Made by a program: the position numbers and the translations under genes
Notes under the pieces: model-generated
Seen by the model: only the letters and a program-made list of their open reading frames with translations
Database searches by the model: none
Told to the model about the DNA's origin: nothing
Assembly (NCBI RefSeq): GCF_007993755.1
Contig: NZ_CP042467.1
Coordinates: forward strand, 831,501-895,500
DNA: 64,000 nucleotides
Source of the DNA: Microvenator marinus
GTDB taxonomy: Bacteria; Myxococcota_A; Bradymonadia; Bradymonadales; Bradymonadaceae
Direction: 5' to 3'
In this document: piece after piece, positions 56,017 through 64,000 of the stretch
Layout: each line of letters opens with the position of its first letter
Numbering within the stretch: the stretch's first letter is position 1

Positions 56017-58698
56017 GTGCCTCATTCCGAATACACGATATTTTCGGCACTCTTAGGGCAATCCGACCCTTCCACCCTCCAAGATTGGTTTGAAGCCTCC
56101 TTTGGCCTAAGCTCGAACGAACTCGCCCGGAGGGTTCACGCGCTGGAGTGGACGTTCAAGTGCCCCCCCTACGATCAGGAACTTCAGACGTGGGTCAAAG
56201 CGGCCGAACTCAAAGGTCTCTTTTCATACCTACCCTTGGATGCAATTGAGCAGATCCTGGCCTCATCTGCTTGCATTGACGCGAAATCAGCCGCAGCCGA
56301 ACTCTTTTGGCGTGAACACGCGATCAAGCAACTAGAACTGGCAAGTGAGAAGGACCTTCCAAAACACCTCTTAGACAGCGCCGAATCCATGGTTGGCGCC
56401 CTGACGCCACTCTTCTCGACTCAGGGTTCCGCTCTCAGAGCGCGCGTCCTCTCGCTCTGGCCAGACCTCGGTGCCCTTTGCCACCACAACCCCGATACCA
56501 TCACCACAGAGCACGAGATAATTGGACAAACGAAAGAGTCGATGCCGCTTCTCGAACACCTCGTCGACCGTTGCCTCGCGCGAAAGCTCAGGGGTCTTGA
56601 GATCGACGACATAGGGGTCTTCCAAAGAGATCACTCGTTGAGTCCAGATGCGTTTCGAGCCGAGGTTGATGGACTCGCCACACTTTTTGAGCACGGCTTG
56701 GACAGAGTATGCCGTGCGGCTTTCCTCTTTCTAGACTTTACCAAGGGAGGGTCTGCCGAGATGCGGGCTCACTGGAAGACGATTCGTCCCGACCTTTCGA
56801 TTCATAACGAAGCATCGGCAGACATCGTAGAGGCCAAGGGCCTGCTCAAGCCCTTTGGCCTACCTGAGTGTTTTGAGCGGCTTGTGCTCGCCTTAATCAG
56901 AAGCCATGGTCTTGTGGGCCAGTGTACGCGCGGCGAAGCACCACTTACAGCGTTCGACTCCTGGATAGAGGATTGTCGCTCACTCGCGCCCGAAATCTCA
57001 AAAATGCTCGCCCTTGATTCAACAGAACGGGCCTACGACCTCATCCATAAATGCCTACATCTTGTGAACCTCTGCGATACAGCTGGCGTCCGTGAAGGAC
57101 TCATGACGGACTCCTTGCGCTTTGAGTTTATGGCAGTCGAGAGCCTACTAAATCAGATTGCAAAGGGAACTCAAGCCGCGTTCGACGAACTCTTGAAATG
57201 CGAAGCGAGTGTGCCAAGAGAAGACCCGCTCTGGGAGAACGCGCAGCGCCGCTGGCTCTTCGACCGAATCTGCCGGTTGAGAGCAGGGAGAATTCGTGCT
57301 GGAGAGCCCGAGGAAGAGGCACTGCGCGTGGTCAAGGGCTTGAGCGTAGAGACACTGGAGGCCATCTGTGAGCGCCTGCGGCAAACTTCACTATGGTACA
57401 TGGAAGTTGCGACGAGCTCTCTCTCCCCAGAATCCCAGATCAAACTGCTGGCAGGTGCACTCGCTTCAAGACTCCCAAACATCACGTTCATTGGGCTAGT
57501 CCGCGACCTCGACCGTGCCTCGGACCCAAGTTCGCCCTACCGAGTTCGTTTGATTGAGACCCTGCTCCGACAGGCCGATATCGACCAATTGATTCAACAT
57601 GGTTTTGATTCCAAAGAGCACGCTCTCGGAGGCCTCAAGGCGCAGATTGGCTCGAAAGACGCCCTGAACATCAAGTTTGAGGCGAGCGAGGAGGCCCGGG
57701 CACTTCTCACGCTTTTGCCGCTTTACGAAAGGAAATCTAACGCCGCATTTCATGCCACCCTGAAGGGACTATGCGACCTCTACGGGCTTCGAAAAGACGA
57801 GTTCGACCGAATATCCAACGAGAACACCTATCTATTGCACATGAACTCGGCACGCTCCGACAAGGAGAGAATGCTCGATTATGTTCCAGTTAACCCGGGA
57901 CTCATCGTAGAAGTTGGGCCAGGTGGAGGCGTGGTCCTCGATCTCTTGGAAGCCAGATTTCCGAGCTCCCGAATTGCGGGGATCGACATCTCAAAATTGG
58001 TCGTAGAGTCCTTGCAATCTCGTCGCGAAATCGAAGGACACCGTTGGGAAGTTTTGGAGGGAGATGCATTTCACCTTGAAACGCACTTTAACCAGTCCTC
58101 TTGCGATGCATTGATATTTTGCTCACTGCTTCATGAGATCTATTCTTATATTGAATATGACACGGGTAAAAACTCGAAAGAAAAGTTTAGACTTGAGTCA
58201 GTTCGCGACCTTTTACGGTCGGCGTTTAGGGTGCTCAAACCTGGTGGACGAATCATCATACGTGACGGAATCATGCCTCCTGATGAGCCACGCTACATTC
58301 GCTTCAAAGACCCAGACGGACCCGAATTCTTTCGGCTCTTTCAGGAACAATTTGAAGGCCGAAAAATCTTTGGAGAGTGGATCGATGAGGTCACGGTTCG
58401 GACCTTTGCCCCAGACGCGATGGAGTTTCTCTATTGCTACACGTGGGGCCCGGAGAGCTTTCCCTACGAAGTCCGCGAGCAATATGGAGTCTTGCCCTAT
58501 GAAGAGTATCAAGAGGCGATTGTCGCGTGGTTAGGGGCCGAGTGCAGAAGCGTTGAGGTCACGGACGGCTCGTACCTACAAGAGGGCTACATTCAGGGAC
58601 TCAAGGATAAAATCGACCTCTTCGACGAGCATATGCACCCCGTGTCGCTACCCGACTCGAACGCCATTTTGGTCTTTGAGAAAAAAGCGTTGCTCTAG
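56017..58698 (+). CDS. Large protein with a C-terminal SAM-dependent methyltransferase domain
   Basis: 893 residues from GTG 56017, which has no ribosome site and lies next to a terminator; a downstream start or leaderless expression is possible. Residues about 1-610 are an all-helical region of unknown fold without transmembrane segments. Residues about 625-800 are a class I methyltransferase: IVEVGPGGGVVLDLLEA (SAM site), GIDISK, ALIFCSLLHEI, and LRSAFRVLKPGGRIIIRDG. It follows the STM4011-4015 set in the same direction and may methylate its product or a protein. Its stop shares CTAG with the convergent pseudokinase gene. Confidence 0.75.
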   Translation: MPHSEYTIFSALLGQSDPSTLQDWFEASFGLSSNELARRVHALEWTFKCPPYDQELQTWVKAAELKGLFSYLPLDAIEQILASSACIDAKSAAAELFWREHAIKQLELASEKDLPKHLLDSAESMVGALTPLFSTQGSALRARVLSLWPDLGALCHHNPDTITTEHEIIGQTKESMPLLEHLVDRCLARKLRGLEIDDIGVFQRDHSLSPDAFRAEVDGLATLFEHGLDRVCRAAFLFLDFTKGGSAEMRAHWKTIRPDLSIHNEASADIVEAKGLLKPFGLPECFERLVLALIRSHGLVGQCTRGEAPLTAFDSWIEDCRSLAPEISKMLALDSTERAYDLIHKCLHLVNLCDTAGVREGLMTDSLRFEFMAVESLLNQIAKGTQAAFDELLKCEASVPREDPLWENAQRRWLFDRICRLRAGRIRAGEPEEEALRVVKGLSVETLEAICERLRQTSLWYMEVATSSLSPESQIKLLAGALASRLPNITFIGLVRDLDRASDPSSPYRVRLIETLLRQADIDQLIQHGFDSKEHALGGLKAQIGSKDALNIKFEASEEARALLTLLPLYERKSNAAFHATLKGLCDLYGLRKDEFDRISNENTYLLHMNSARSDKERMLDYVPVNPGLIVEVGPGGGVVLDLLEARFPSSRIAGIDISKLVVESLQSRREIEGHRWEVLEGDAFHLETHFNQSSCDALIFCSLLHEIYSYIEYDTGKNSKEKFRLESVRDLLRSAFRVLKPGGRIIIRDGIMPPDEPRYIRFKDPDGPEFFRLFQEQFEGRKIFGEWIDEVTVRTFAPDAMEFLYCYTWGPESFPYEVREQYGVLPYEEYQEAIVAWLGAECRSVEVTDGSYLQEGYIQGLKDKIDLFDEHMHPVSLPDSNAILVFEKKALL

Positions 58699-61493
58699 TT
58701 CAATCGCCGTTTCGCAAGTTCAATATACTGTTTCGCGTTCTTATTGTTCGGCTCACGCTTGAGAACTTCTTCCCAGACGTTGATCGCGTCCTGGAAGCGG
58801 CCCAGACGATAGTACGACTGTCCAAGATTGATTTGATAATCCGTGCGACCGGGCTTCAGCGTTAGTGCCTGACGCTGATGCTTGACTGCGTCGTTGTAGA
58901 GTGCTCGGTCGAAATAGACCTGACCCAGCCCAGCATGAACCTGATGATTATTCCCATCCGATGCCAAAAGGGTTTTGTAGAGTTCTTGTGCGCGGTTCAG
59001 ATCCCCCCTTGAGTATGCGGACTTGGCCTCGCTCAGAAGTTTTGAGTTATCCACGGCAGGAGCCGGCTCAGTCTTTTCAGGCTGAGTCGTCTTCTTTTCT
59101 GCAGGCTTTGATTCGTTCTTTGGCTCGGGCGCCTTGGTCTCTTCAGGCTCGACTACTGGCGCCTCAACGGCTTCTACTGGCTCCTCTACAGGCGGGTTTT
59201 CCGGGTTCTCTTGAGCCTGTAGGTATTCGGAATGATACTTTTCGGCCAGTGCACGAAGCTCTGAATCTTCAGGATCAAACTCGCTCGAGTAACCCACTAG
59301 CGCCTGAGCAAGCGCTAGGTTCCCCTCTTTGTACGCCTTCTCACCGTCCGTGCGAGTGAGGTTCACAAACTCTTTTCTCGCGTTTTCATAAGTCTCGGAT
59401 TCGGGCCCATGACGCTTGAGCTCATTGAGCGCGCTCATCGCCGAATTCGAAATCGGCCGGATGACCCTGCCCTCTTTGATTCCACGGTCAAAACGGTCTT
59501 TGATCTCAGCTAGATCCACCGTTTTGACTTCCGTGACCGGTGGCTCCTCGGGCTTTTCAACCACCTCGTCTGACGCGGCAAAGTAGTTGACCCACACCCA
59601 GAAACCCACTCCGACCAGAAGCATTGTGATGATTACGGCGGTTACAGCAAATCGATTGCTCTTCTCGGCCTGCTCAGCAATCTCCTCGGCTACTGACTCG
59701 TCCCACGCTTGCTCAGTAGAGCGAGAGAACCAGTCATCGGTCACCGTTTCAGGCTGCTTGACCGCAAGAGACCCGATTTCAAATCCCTCGTTCTTTAATG
59801 GCTTGACCTGATCCTTTACGGATTCCTTGACTGGCTCGGGCGCGGGTTCGGGCTCAGGTTCTTTGGTAGGCTCGGGCTCAGGTTCTTCTGCAGGCTCGGG
59901 CTCAGGTTCGGGCGTCGGTTCAGGCTCCGGCGTGGGCTCCGGTTCTTCCACCAAAGTGGGATCGACCTCAACCTTCGCAACCTCCATCTTTTCAGTCTCA
60001 GGCTGCGGCTCAGCCTCCTCGGGCTGAGCGGTCTCTTCTTCAACTTCCTCTGCGTCTGACGGCTCTGCGACTCGTTCTCCCGTCTCATCCACGGGCGTCA
60101 TCTTGAGCGTCATGCCAGAATCTTGCGGAAGCGGCTTGGACTCCTTAGTCGGCGTCTCTTCAGCATCCTTTTCGTCTTCGGACACACTCTCCTTAGAGAC
60201 GGATTGCACCTCGGCCGACGACCCCTTTCGAATCCATTGAGCTGCCGGCGCCTCCTCATTCTCGCGTGTGACCTCGTCTGAGGTCTCGGCATCTTGCTTA
60301 AATATCTCGGACACGTTGCCCATCATGAGCGTCTTCATCGGGCCACGTTCTTCCTCTTCAGCCCCGCCCTTAGACTGATTGAGCGCCACTGGACTTTGAA
60401 TCGTCTCTGAGCCACGCCCCATTAGCGCCAACGTGTCCGAGAGCCCCGGAATGGAATCTCGGTCTACCGAACTCATCTCAATCGTGGCGTAGTGGTCGTT
60501 CTCTTCCTGTTCCTCATCCCTTTCTATGGCGGGCGCTAGAATTGAAGGCTCTTCCCCCAAAATGCTCGCCAACGCACCAATAATGGCTGCAGGGGCCTGA
60601 AAGCGCGCATCCGGCGCCTTTGACAACATCATCTCCACGATTTGGTCGAGGTCCGCCGGAATATCGGAGACGCCACTTGCGGCCGATACCTTCGGGGGTA
60701 GATCCGCCAACTGTGCACGCAAGACCTCGGCTGGAGTCCCTCCCACAAACGGCTGTGCGCCAACGATGAGTTCGAAGAGCAACACGCCAAGGGAGTAGAC
60801 GGCCGAGCGCAGATCTGCACTTCGCGCCTGGTACGCAAGCTCCGGCGCCATATACGCCACATAGCCCACGAACCGCTCAGGAGTGGTAGAGAGCGTTTGC
60901 AGGGGATTGTCCACCCATTGGGCGTCCTCGGAATACCATTCGCCGAGCTGAACCTGCCCCTTGGCGAGGTCGGTGACGAAGATTGATCCGGGGTGAAGTC
61001 CGTGATGGGTGACGCCCTGTCCGTTCAGCCATTCGATAATCCTGGCCACATTGGAGGCGATTCGGGCGGCTTCTCGCCAGTCTAGTTTCCCACGCGCTTC
61101 GAGCAAAGAGCGAAGGCTTGGACCGCGCGGCGCGGTCTCAATCACGAACGCTGGGAAATGATCGAAACGAACCTGAAGTAGCGTAGACAACTGCTTTGGT
61201 ACCGGCGTGCCAACCTTTGCACGAGCCGTTTCGACCAAGCGCGGCGCATTCTGGCTGGGCGTAAACCGCCGGTTGAAGACAGTCACATAACACGGTCGTT
61301 TGCCCTCGAGAATGCGGCCGAGGTAGCGCTCCGCCATGACGTCAGTGAACTGGAGCGTCTCGAGTTTCACAGCGTTTCCGAGCGATGCCCCGACGAGCTC
61401 ACCCTTCCGAGGCTCCTCTAGCCGCGTCCCGTCCTTTGGACAAAACGTCTCAGCCCCCGTGAAAGTTGAATTACATGTCGGACAAAACTTCAC
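58695..61493 (-). CDS. Zinc-ribbon pseudokinase membrane protein with TPR end
   Basis: About 932 residues from GTG 61493 (an in-frame GTG at 61529 is the alternative). Order of parts: zinc ribbon CPTC...FCPKDG; a kinase-like domain (about 50-330) whose catalytic loop reads HHGLHPGS instead of HRDLKPxN, lacks the catalytic Asp and DFG, but keeps YMAPE and VYSLGVLLFEL; Glu/Pro-rich low complexity (EPEPTPEPEP); one membrane helix (VTAVIITMLLVGVGFWVWV); and TPRs at the end (LNRAQELYKTLLASDG, YQINLGQSYYRLGRFQDAINVW). It should be a catalytically dead scaffold linking cytosol and periplasm. Confidence 0.82.
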   Translation of the reverse strand: MKFCPTCNSTFTGAETFCPKDGTRLEEPRKGELVGASLGNAVKLETLQFTDVMAERYLGRILEGKRPCYVTVFNRRFTPSQNAPRLVETARAKVGTPVPKQLSTLLQVRFDHFPAFVIETAPRGPSLRSLLEARGKLDWREAARIASNVARIIEWLNGQGVTHHGLHPGSIFVTDLAKGQVQLGEWYSEDAQWVDNPLQTLSTTPERFVGYVAYMAPELAYQARSADLRSAVYSLGVLLFELIVGAQPFVGGTPAEVLRAQLADLPPKVSAASGVSDIPADLDQIVEMMLSKAPDARFQAPAAIIGALASILGEEPSILAPAIERDEEQEENDHYATIEMSSVDRDSIPGLSDTLALMGRGSETIQSPVALNQSKGGAEEEERGPMKTLMMGNVSEIFKQDAETSDEVTRENEEAPAAQWIRKGSSAEVQSVSKESVSEDEKDAEETPTKESKPLPQDSGMTLKMTPVDETGERVAEPSDAEEVEEETAQPEEAEPQPETEKMEVAKVEVDPTLVEEPEPTPEPEPTPEPEPEPAEEPEPEPTKEPEPEPAPEPVKESVKDQVKPLKNEGFEIGSLAVKQPETVTDDWFSRSTEQAWDESVAEEIAEQAEKSNRFAVTAVIITMLLVGVGFWVWVNYFAASDEVVEKPEEPPVTEVKTVDLAEIKDRFDRGIKEGRVIRPISNSAMSALNELKRHGPESETYENARKEFVNLTRTDGEKAYKEGNLALAQALVGYSSEFDPEDSELRALAEKYHSEYLQAQENPENPPVEEPVEAVEAPVVEPEETKAPEPKNESKPAEKKTTQPEKTEPAPAVDNSKLLSEAKSAYSRGDLNRAQELYKTLLASDGNNHQVHAGLGQVYFDRALYNDAVKHQRQALTLKPGRTDYQINLGQSYYRLGRFQDAINVWEEVLKREPNNKNAKQYIELAKRRLN

Positions 61494-61603
61494 CTTAGAA
61501 CTCCAAATTCGCCAGATCGGTGCGCACAATAACGGACCACTTGCGCGTTGTTAAGCGCGGAATGACGTGTTAAATCGCTCCGACTCATTTCTGGGCTATT
61601 TTT

Positions 61604-61957
61604 ATGACGATAGATGAAAACGACAACCATGATACCGGCCTTGTGACTCGACTCAGTCCAAAACTAAAGAGTAAGGACCGTCGATACTTACGCTCGCTTG
61701 CGCATCACCTGAACCCGATCGTGCTTGTGGGCCAGAATGGCGTCACCGAGGCTCTAGTAAAAAACTTTGAATCGGCGCTCTTGGCCCATGAGCTTGTCAA
61801 AGTCAAAGTACATGATGCCGACGAGACCCAAAGTGTTGCAGAAGCACTCTTTGAGCAAACCGGGGCACAACTCGTCCAACTCATCGGAAAAACGCTAGTC
61901 TTCTACAAGGCTCACCCTAAGAAGCCTGAGATTACGCTACCGGGTGGAAAATCATGA
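61604..61957 (+). CDS. yhbY: YhbY/CRS1-type RNA-binding protein
   Basis: 117 residues, a single CRM domain as in E. coli YhbY, which associates with pre-50S ribosomal subunits. The GxxG RNA-binding loop is GQNG in IVLVGQNGVTEALVK, followed by HELVKVKV and VQLIGKTLVFYK. A short polar N-terminal extension (about 20 residues) precedes the domain. Its stop overlaps the next start in ATGA. Confidence 0.9.
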   Translation: MTIDENDNHDTGLVTRLSPKLKSKDRRYLRSLAHHLNPIVLVGQNGVTEALVKNFESALLAHELVKVKVHDADETQSVAEALFEQTGAQLVQLIGKTLVFYKAHPKKPEITLPGGKS

Positions 61958-62589
61958 TCATCGAAATGCAAGCTGAGCATCCTCAACCGAGAAAAGTTCA
62001 ACACGTGGTGGATGCCCTGAAAAAGGGCGGCCTCGTGGCCTATCCGACCGACACCGTCTACGGGATTGGGTGCGATATCATGAACAAGGATGCGGTTCAG
62101 CGCCTTTACAAATTGGTCAGCGAGATCAAGTCCGCGCCAGACCACAGCCCACTTTCATTTATCTGCAGAGACCTCTCTAATATTTCTGAGTACGCCTTCA
62201 TCAGCGACTTTGCGTATCGGACGATGCGTCGCTTGCTTCCGGGCCCCTACACCTTTGTGCTCGAAGCGACAAAGCTCGTTCCAAAAGTGATGTTGGAGAA
62301 GCGCAAGACGGTTGGGATTCGCGTACCAGATGCGGCGATCCCCCTGGCCATCGTGGACGCCCTCGGAAATCCGATCACCACCACGAGTGCCACGCTCGGA
62401 GACGGTGAGCTCATCGCAGATCCTTGGACCATTGAGAACCTCTACGGGCACGCCATCGATATCGTGATCGACGGTGGCTACCTCGCCCCTGCTCCTTCAA
62501 CGGTGATCGATTTCACCACGGACTATCCGACGGTCATTCGACAGGGAAAAGGTCCGGTCGACGATTTCGAATTCGTCGAGCCCCTCTAA
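61954..62589 (+). CDS. Sua5/YciO/YrdC family protein
   Basis: 211 residues, overlapping yhbY by 4 bases. Pattern of threonylcarbamoyl-AMP synthase-like proteins: KKGGLVAYPTDTVYGIGCD, KSAPDHSPLSFICRDLSNISEYA, LLPGPYTFVL, VGIRVPDAAIP, NPITTTSA and STVIDFT. The KxR/SxN motif of true TsaC/Sua5 enzymes is partly changed, so I lean to the YciO subgroup; a role in t6A37 tRNA modification is possible. It follows an RNA-binding protein, consistent with translation-related work. Confidence 0.85.
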   Translation: MIIEMQAEHPQPRKVQHVVDALKKGGLVAYPTDTVYGIGCDIMNKDAVQRLYKLVSEIKSAPDHSPLSFICRDLSNISEYAFISDFAYRTMRRLLPGPYTFVLEATKLVPKVMLEKRKTVGIRVPDAAIPLAIVDALGNPITTTSATLGDGELIADPWTIENLYGHAIDIVIDGGYLAPAPSTVIDFTTDYPTVIRQGKGPVDDFEFVEPL

Positions 62590-62595
62590 CTCAAT

Positions 62596-63117
62596 TCAGT
62601 AGAATTCTTCGTAGGGTGGGCCTTTCTGGACTTCGATGAAGAAATCTCCATTAAAGTCTGAGACGAAGTCACCGCTGCGTCGACTCATGAGTTGACCGTC
62701 GATGGTGCCGGACACGATGCCTCCGTCGCCGGTCTCTAGGCTGTCTAGATTTAGCGAACCCGCCACGTAGAGGCTTTCCACCACATCTGGACACGTCTGC
62801 ATCCATTCGACCTCGGCTATCGCACTAGACTCGAAGTCTCCAGGCGCCCCGAGCGTATGAGTAAGCGTCTCCTGGTCAAAGATCTCGATGTAGACGAGGT
62901 CTTGGTCCCGGTAGGGACCGCTCTCTCCCTGCATAAAGAGCCCAACGGACCCCTGACGCACCCGTGCCGTAAGAAAGCTTGGCTCGAATGGGAACATCGC
63001 CTCCAGACACAATTCGTGTTGTGCGGGGTTCGGCGCATCGAAACGACCAAAAGAGTCGTTGCTGCAGCCGCTGAGGACCCCTGCAAGAAGCAGGAGTGAC
63101 TGAAGGGTCTTAGGCAC
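62596..63117 (-). CDS. Small lipoprotein of unknown function
   Basis: 173 residues from GTG 63117, inside the last codons of rpsT (8-base overlap). Lipobox LSGC, mature part beta-rich with two Cys (ELCLEAMF and QTCPDVV) that could form a disulfide. No family recognised. The start is inferred from the signal sequence, since the frame continues upstream without a ribosome site. Confidence 0.6.
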   Translation of the reverse strand: MPKTLQSLLLLAGVLSGCSNDSFGRFDAPNPAQHELCLEAMFPFEPSFLTARVRQGSVGLFMQGESGPYRDQDLVYIEIFDQETLTHTLGAPGDFESSAIAEVEWMQTCPDVVESLYVAGSLNLDSLETGDGGIVSGTIDGQLMSRRSGDFVSDFNGDFFIEVQKGPPYEEFY

Positions 63118-63376
63118 CAAGTGCTTGAAGACGGACAGCCATACGTGAAACTTTGCGTGATGCGCGTGCACTTGGAATCACACCTTTTGCAGCAGCACGG
63201 TCGAGTGCCGACACTGCAGTTTGGTAAGCCTCTTGAGCTTGTGCTTGATCACCGGCTTCAACCGTCGCATCGAACTTCTTGAGGATGGTTCGAACTTTGG
63301 AACGAATTTCTTTGTTACGCTGACGACGAATCTCGTTTGTACGGATACGCTTCATCGCCGATTTAGTGTTTGCCAT
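63110..63376 (-). CDS. rpsT: Small ribosomal subunit protein bS20
   Basis: 88 residues, basic three-helix protein that binds 16S rRNA. MANTKSAMKRIRTNEIRRQRNKEIRS is a typical bS20 start, and KGVIPSARASRKVSRM matches the end. A promoter with 17-base spacing lies upstream. The following lipoprotein gene overlaps it by 8 bases, an unusual partner for a ribosomal protein gene. Confidence 0.97.
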   Translation of the reverse strand: MANTKSAMKRIRTNEIRRQRNKEIRSKVRTILKKFDATVEAGDQAQAQEAYQTAVSALDRAAAKGVIPSARASRKVSRMAVRLQALGA

Positions 63377-63452
63377 CTTTCATCCTGCCGTAGACGTTAT
63401 GTCTGAAATTGTCTAATTCTTCGTGGGCTTTCGCCGCCAAACAAGGCGCAGG

Positions 63453-63481
63453 TAGTTAGCACTGGGCAAATTGGATGTCAA
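63453..63481 (-). promoter_or_regulatory. Sigma70-like promoter for rpsT
   Basis: Minus strand TTGACA (63476-63481), exact 17-base spacer, TAACTA (63453-63458), 77 bases upstream of the rpsT start, leaving a leader of about 70 bases that could carry autoregulation. Confidence 0.75.
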
Positions 63482-63629
63482 CTGCTGGCTCGAATTAATC
63501 GTGAGGAAAATCCCCTCATGGACGAATTTCACTTGAACTTGTAGATGGCGGAACAACTTTGGTGGCACGGGACTTATTCTATATAGTCGCGAAAGGCGTC
63601 GATTTCGCGTCAACCCTTGAGAGATACTC

Positions 63630-64000
63630 ATGAGCTCTAAAAAACCTGAGAACAATCAGGAACCTAGTTTTTTCCCGAAACGCGGACTGATCTTCGCGTT
63701 CCTGATGTTTATCACCGTCGGACTCCTCCTTATGCTCGATAGCCCGATGGTCACCGGGCACAAGATCGTCACCTACTCGGAGCTGAAAACACATATTCAA
63801 GCTGGGGATGTCAAAGATGTCTTGATCCAAGATCAAGTGATCATCGCCACACCGGTAGATAGTTATACGGAAAAGGCCGAAGGAAAGACTGAAGAAGAGA
63901 AGGCTGACGCCAAAGAGGGTGAGGCGGACTTCAAAGCCTGGCGCTCTAGCCTTGTAAAAGACGACGAATCGCTCATCCCTTTGCTCGAAGCAAACGGGGT
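63630..64000 (+). CDS. ftsH: ATP-dependent zinc metalloprotease FtsH (5' part only)
   Basis: First 123 residues from ATG 63630 (GAGAGA site). A basic N-terminus, one membrane helix (LIFAFLMFITVGLLLMLD) and the start of the FtsH periplasmic domain (VTYSELKTHIQAGDVKDVLIQD) are visible, the usual order for FtsH. The ATPase and protease domains lie beyond the window, so this call rests on the N-terminal domain alone. A Glu/Lys-rich insertion (about residues 83-100) in the periplasmic domain is longer than in E. coli. Confidence 0.8.
   Translation, partial: MSSKKPENNQEPSFFPKRGLIFAFLMFITVGLLLMLDSPMVTGHKIVTYSELKTHIQAGDVKDVLIQDQVIIATPVDSYTEKAEGKTEEEKADAKEGEADFKAWRSSLVKDDESLIPLLEANG

Noticed and set aside
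59820-59960. Repeat array resembling CRISPR or a satellite
   Set aside because: It is the codon repeat of the Glu/Pro-rich stalk in the pseudokinase, with no spacers. No CRISPR array was seen anywhere in the window.

Overview
The window looks like a chromosomal segment of a Gram-negative, delta-proteobacterial or Bradymonadales/Myxococcota-like bacterium. This is inferred from gene content, not from any marker-gene search. Supporting signs are a Pal/CpoB envelope module, many lipoproteins with Asp/Pro/Glu-rich linkers, Cys-rich and EF-hand secreted proteins, Ser/Thr kinases, very large TPR proteins, an extensin-like peptidase and FolE2. Genes are packed tightly: several start and stop codons overlap, and two convergent pairs share a CTAG stop.

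Layout. 1-3.9 kb (minus): envelope module with Pal, CpoB, an UshA-like lipoprotein and an inositol monophosphatase cut by the window edge. 4-9.1 kb: MATE transporter, a one-heme lipoprotein, a DsbA-like lipoprotein and a TGS-less threonyl-tRNA synthetase. 9.2-10.5 kb: four tRNA-Ser isoacceptors, tRNA-Arg(ACG), tadA (whose enzyme edits that tRNA-Arg) and the SRP RNA. 10.5-17.8 kb: porin, very large CehA/McbA-type metallohydrolase, EF-hand secreted protein, acyl-CoA carboxylase beta subunit. 17.8-22.1 kb: small genes, a membrane-anchored lytic transglycosylase and parAB. 22.2-26.9 kb: Ser/Thr kinase, folE2, pyrC, exonuclease III and a PriCT_2-like protein. 26.9-28.4 kb: tRNA-Pro(GGG) followed 0.86 kb later by an exact 25-bp copy of its anticodon arm, enclosing a frameshifted kinase-like gene and followed by an ImmA/IrrE peptidase; this looks like the scar of a small integrated element. 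28.4-35 kb: mostly lipoproteins, secreted and membrane proteins. 35.1-46.5 kb: a hydrolase coupled to a 2,389-residue TPR protein, divergent from a HEAT-repeat protein, then an epimerase and a PlsC-like acyltransferase. 46.6-49.5 kb: a large lipoprotein and an extensin-like peptidase.

The most interesting region is 49.5-58.7 kb. A sigma70-like promoter precedes genes in the order STM4015-like, STM4014-like ATP-grasp, STM4013-like hydrolase, STM4012-like and STM4011-like radical SAM proteins, then a Tat-exported HiPIP ferredoxin, mostly joined by 4-base overlaps. These correspond to a conserved Salmonella-named gene set whose product I do not know. Here the set has unusual additions: a BRCT domain inserted into the STM4015 leucine-rich protein, an antisense HAD phosphatase carrying an in-frame palindromic repeat, the HiPIP, and an 893-residue methyltransferase downstream.

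58.7-64 kb: zinc-ribbon pseudokinase/TPR membrane protein, YhbY-type RNA-binding protein, YciO/Sua5-type protein, a lipoprotein, rpsT and the start of ftsH.
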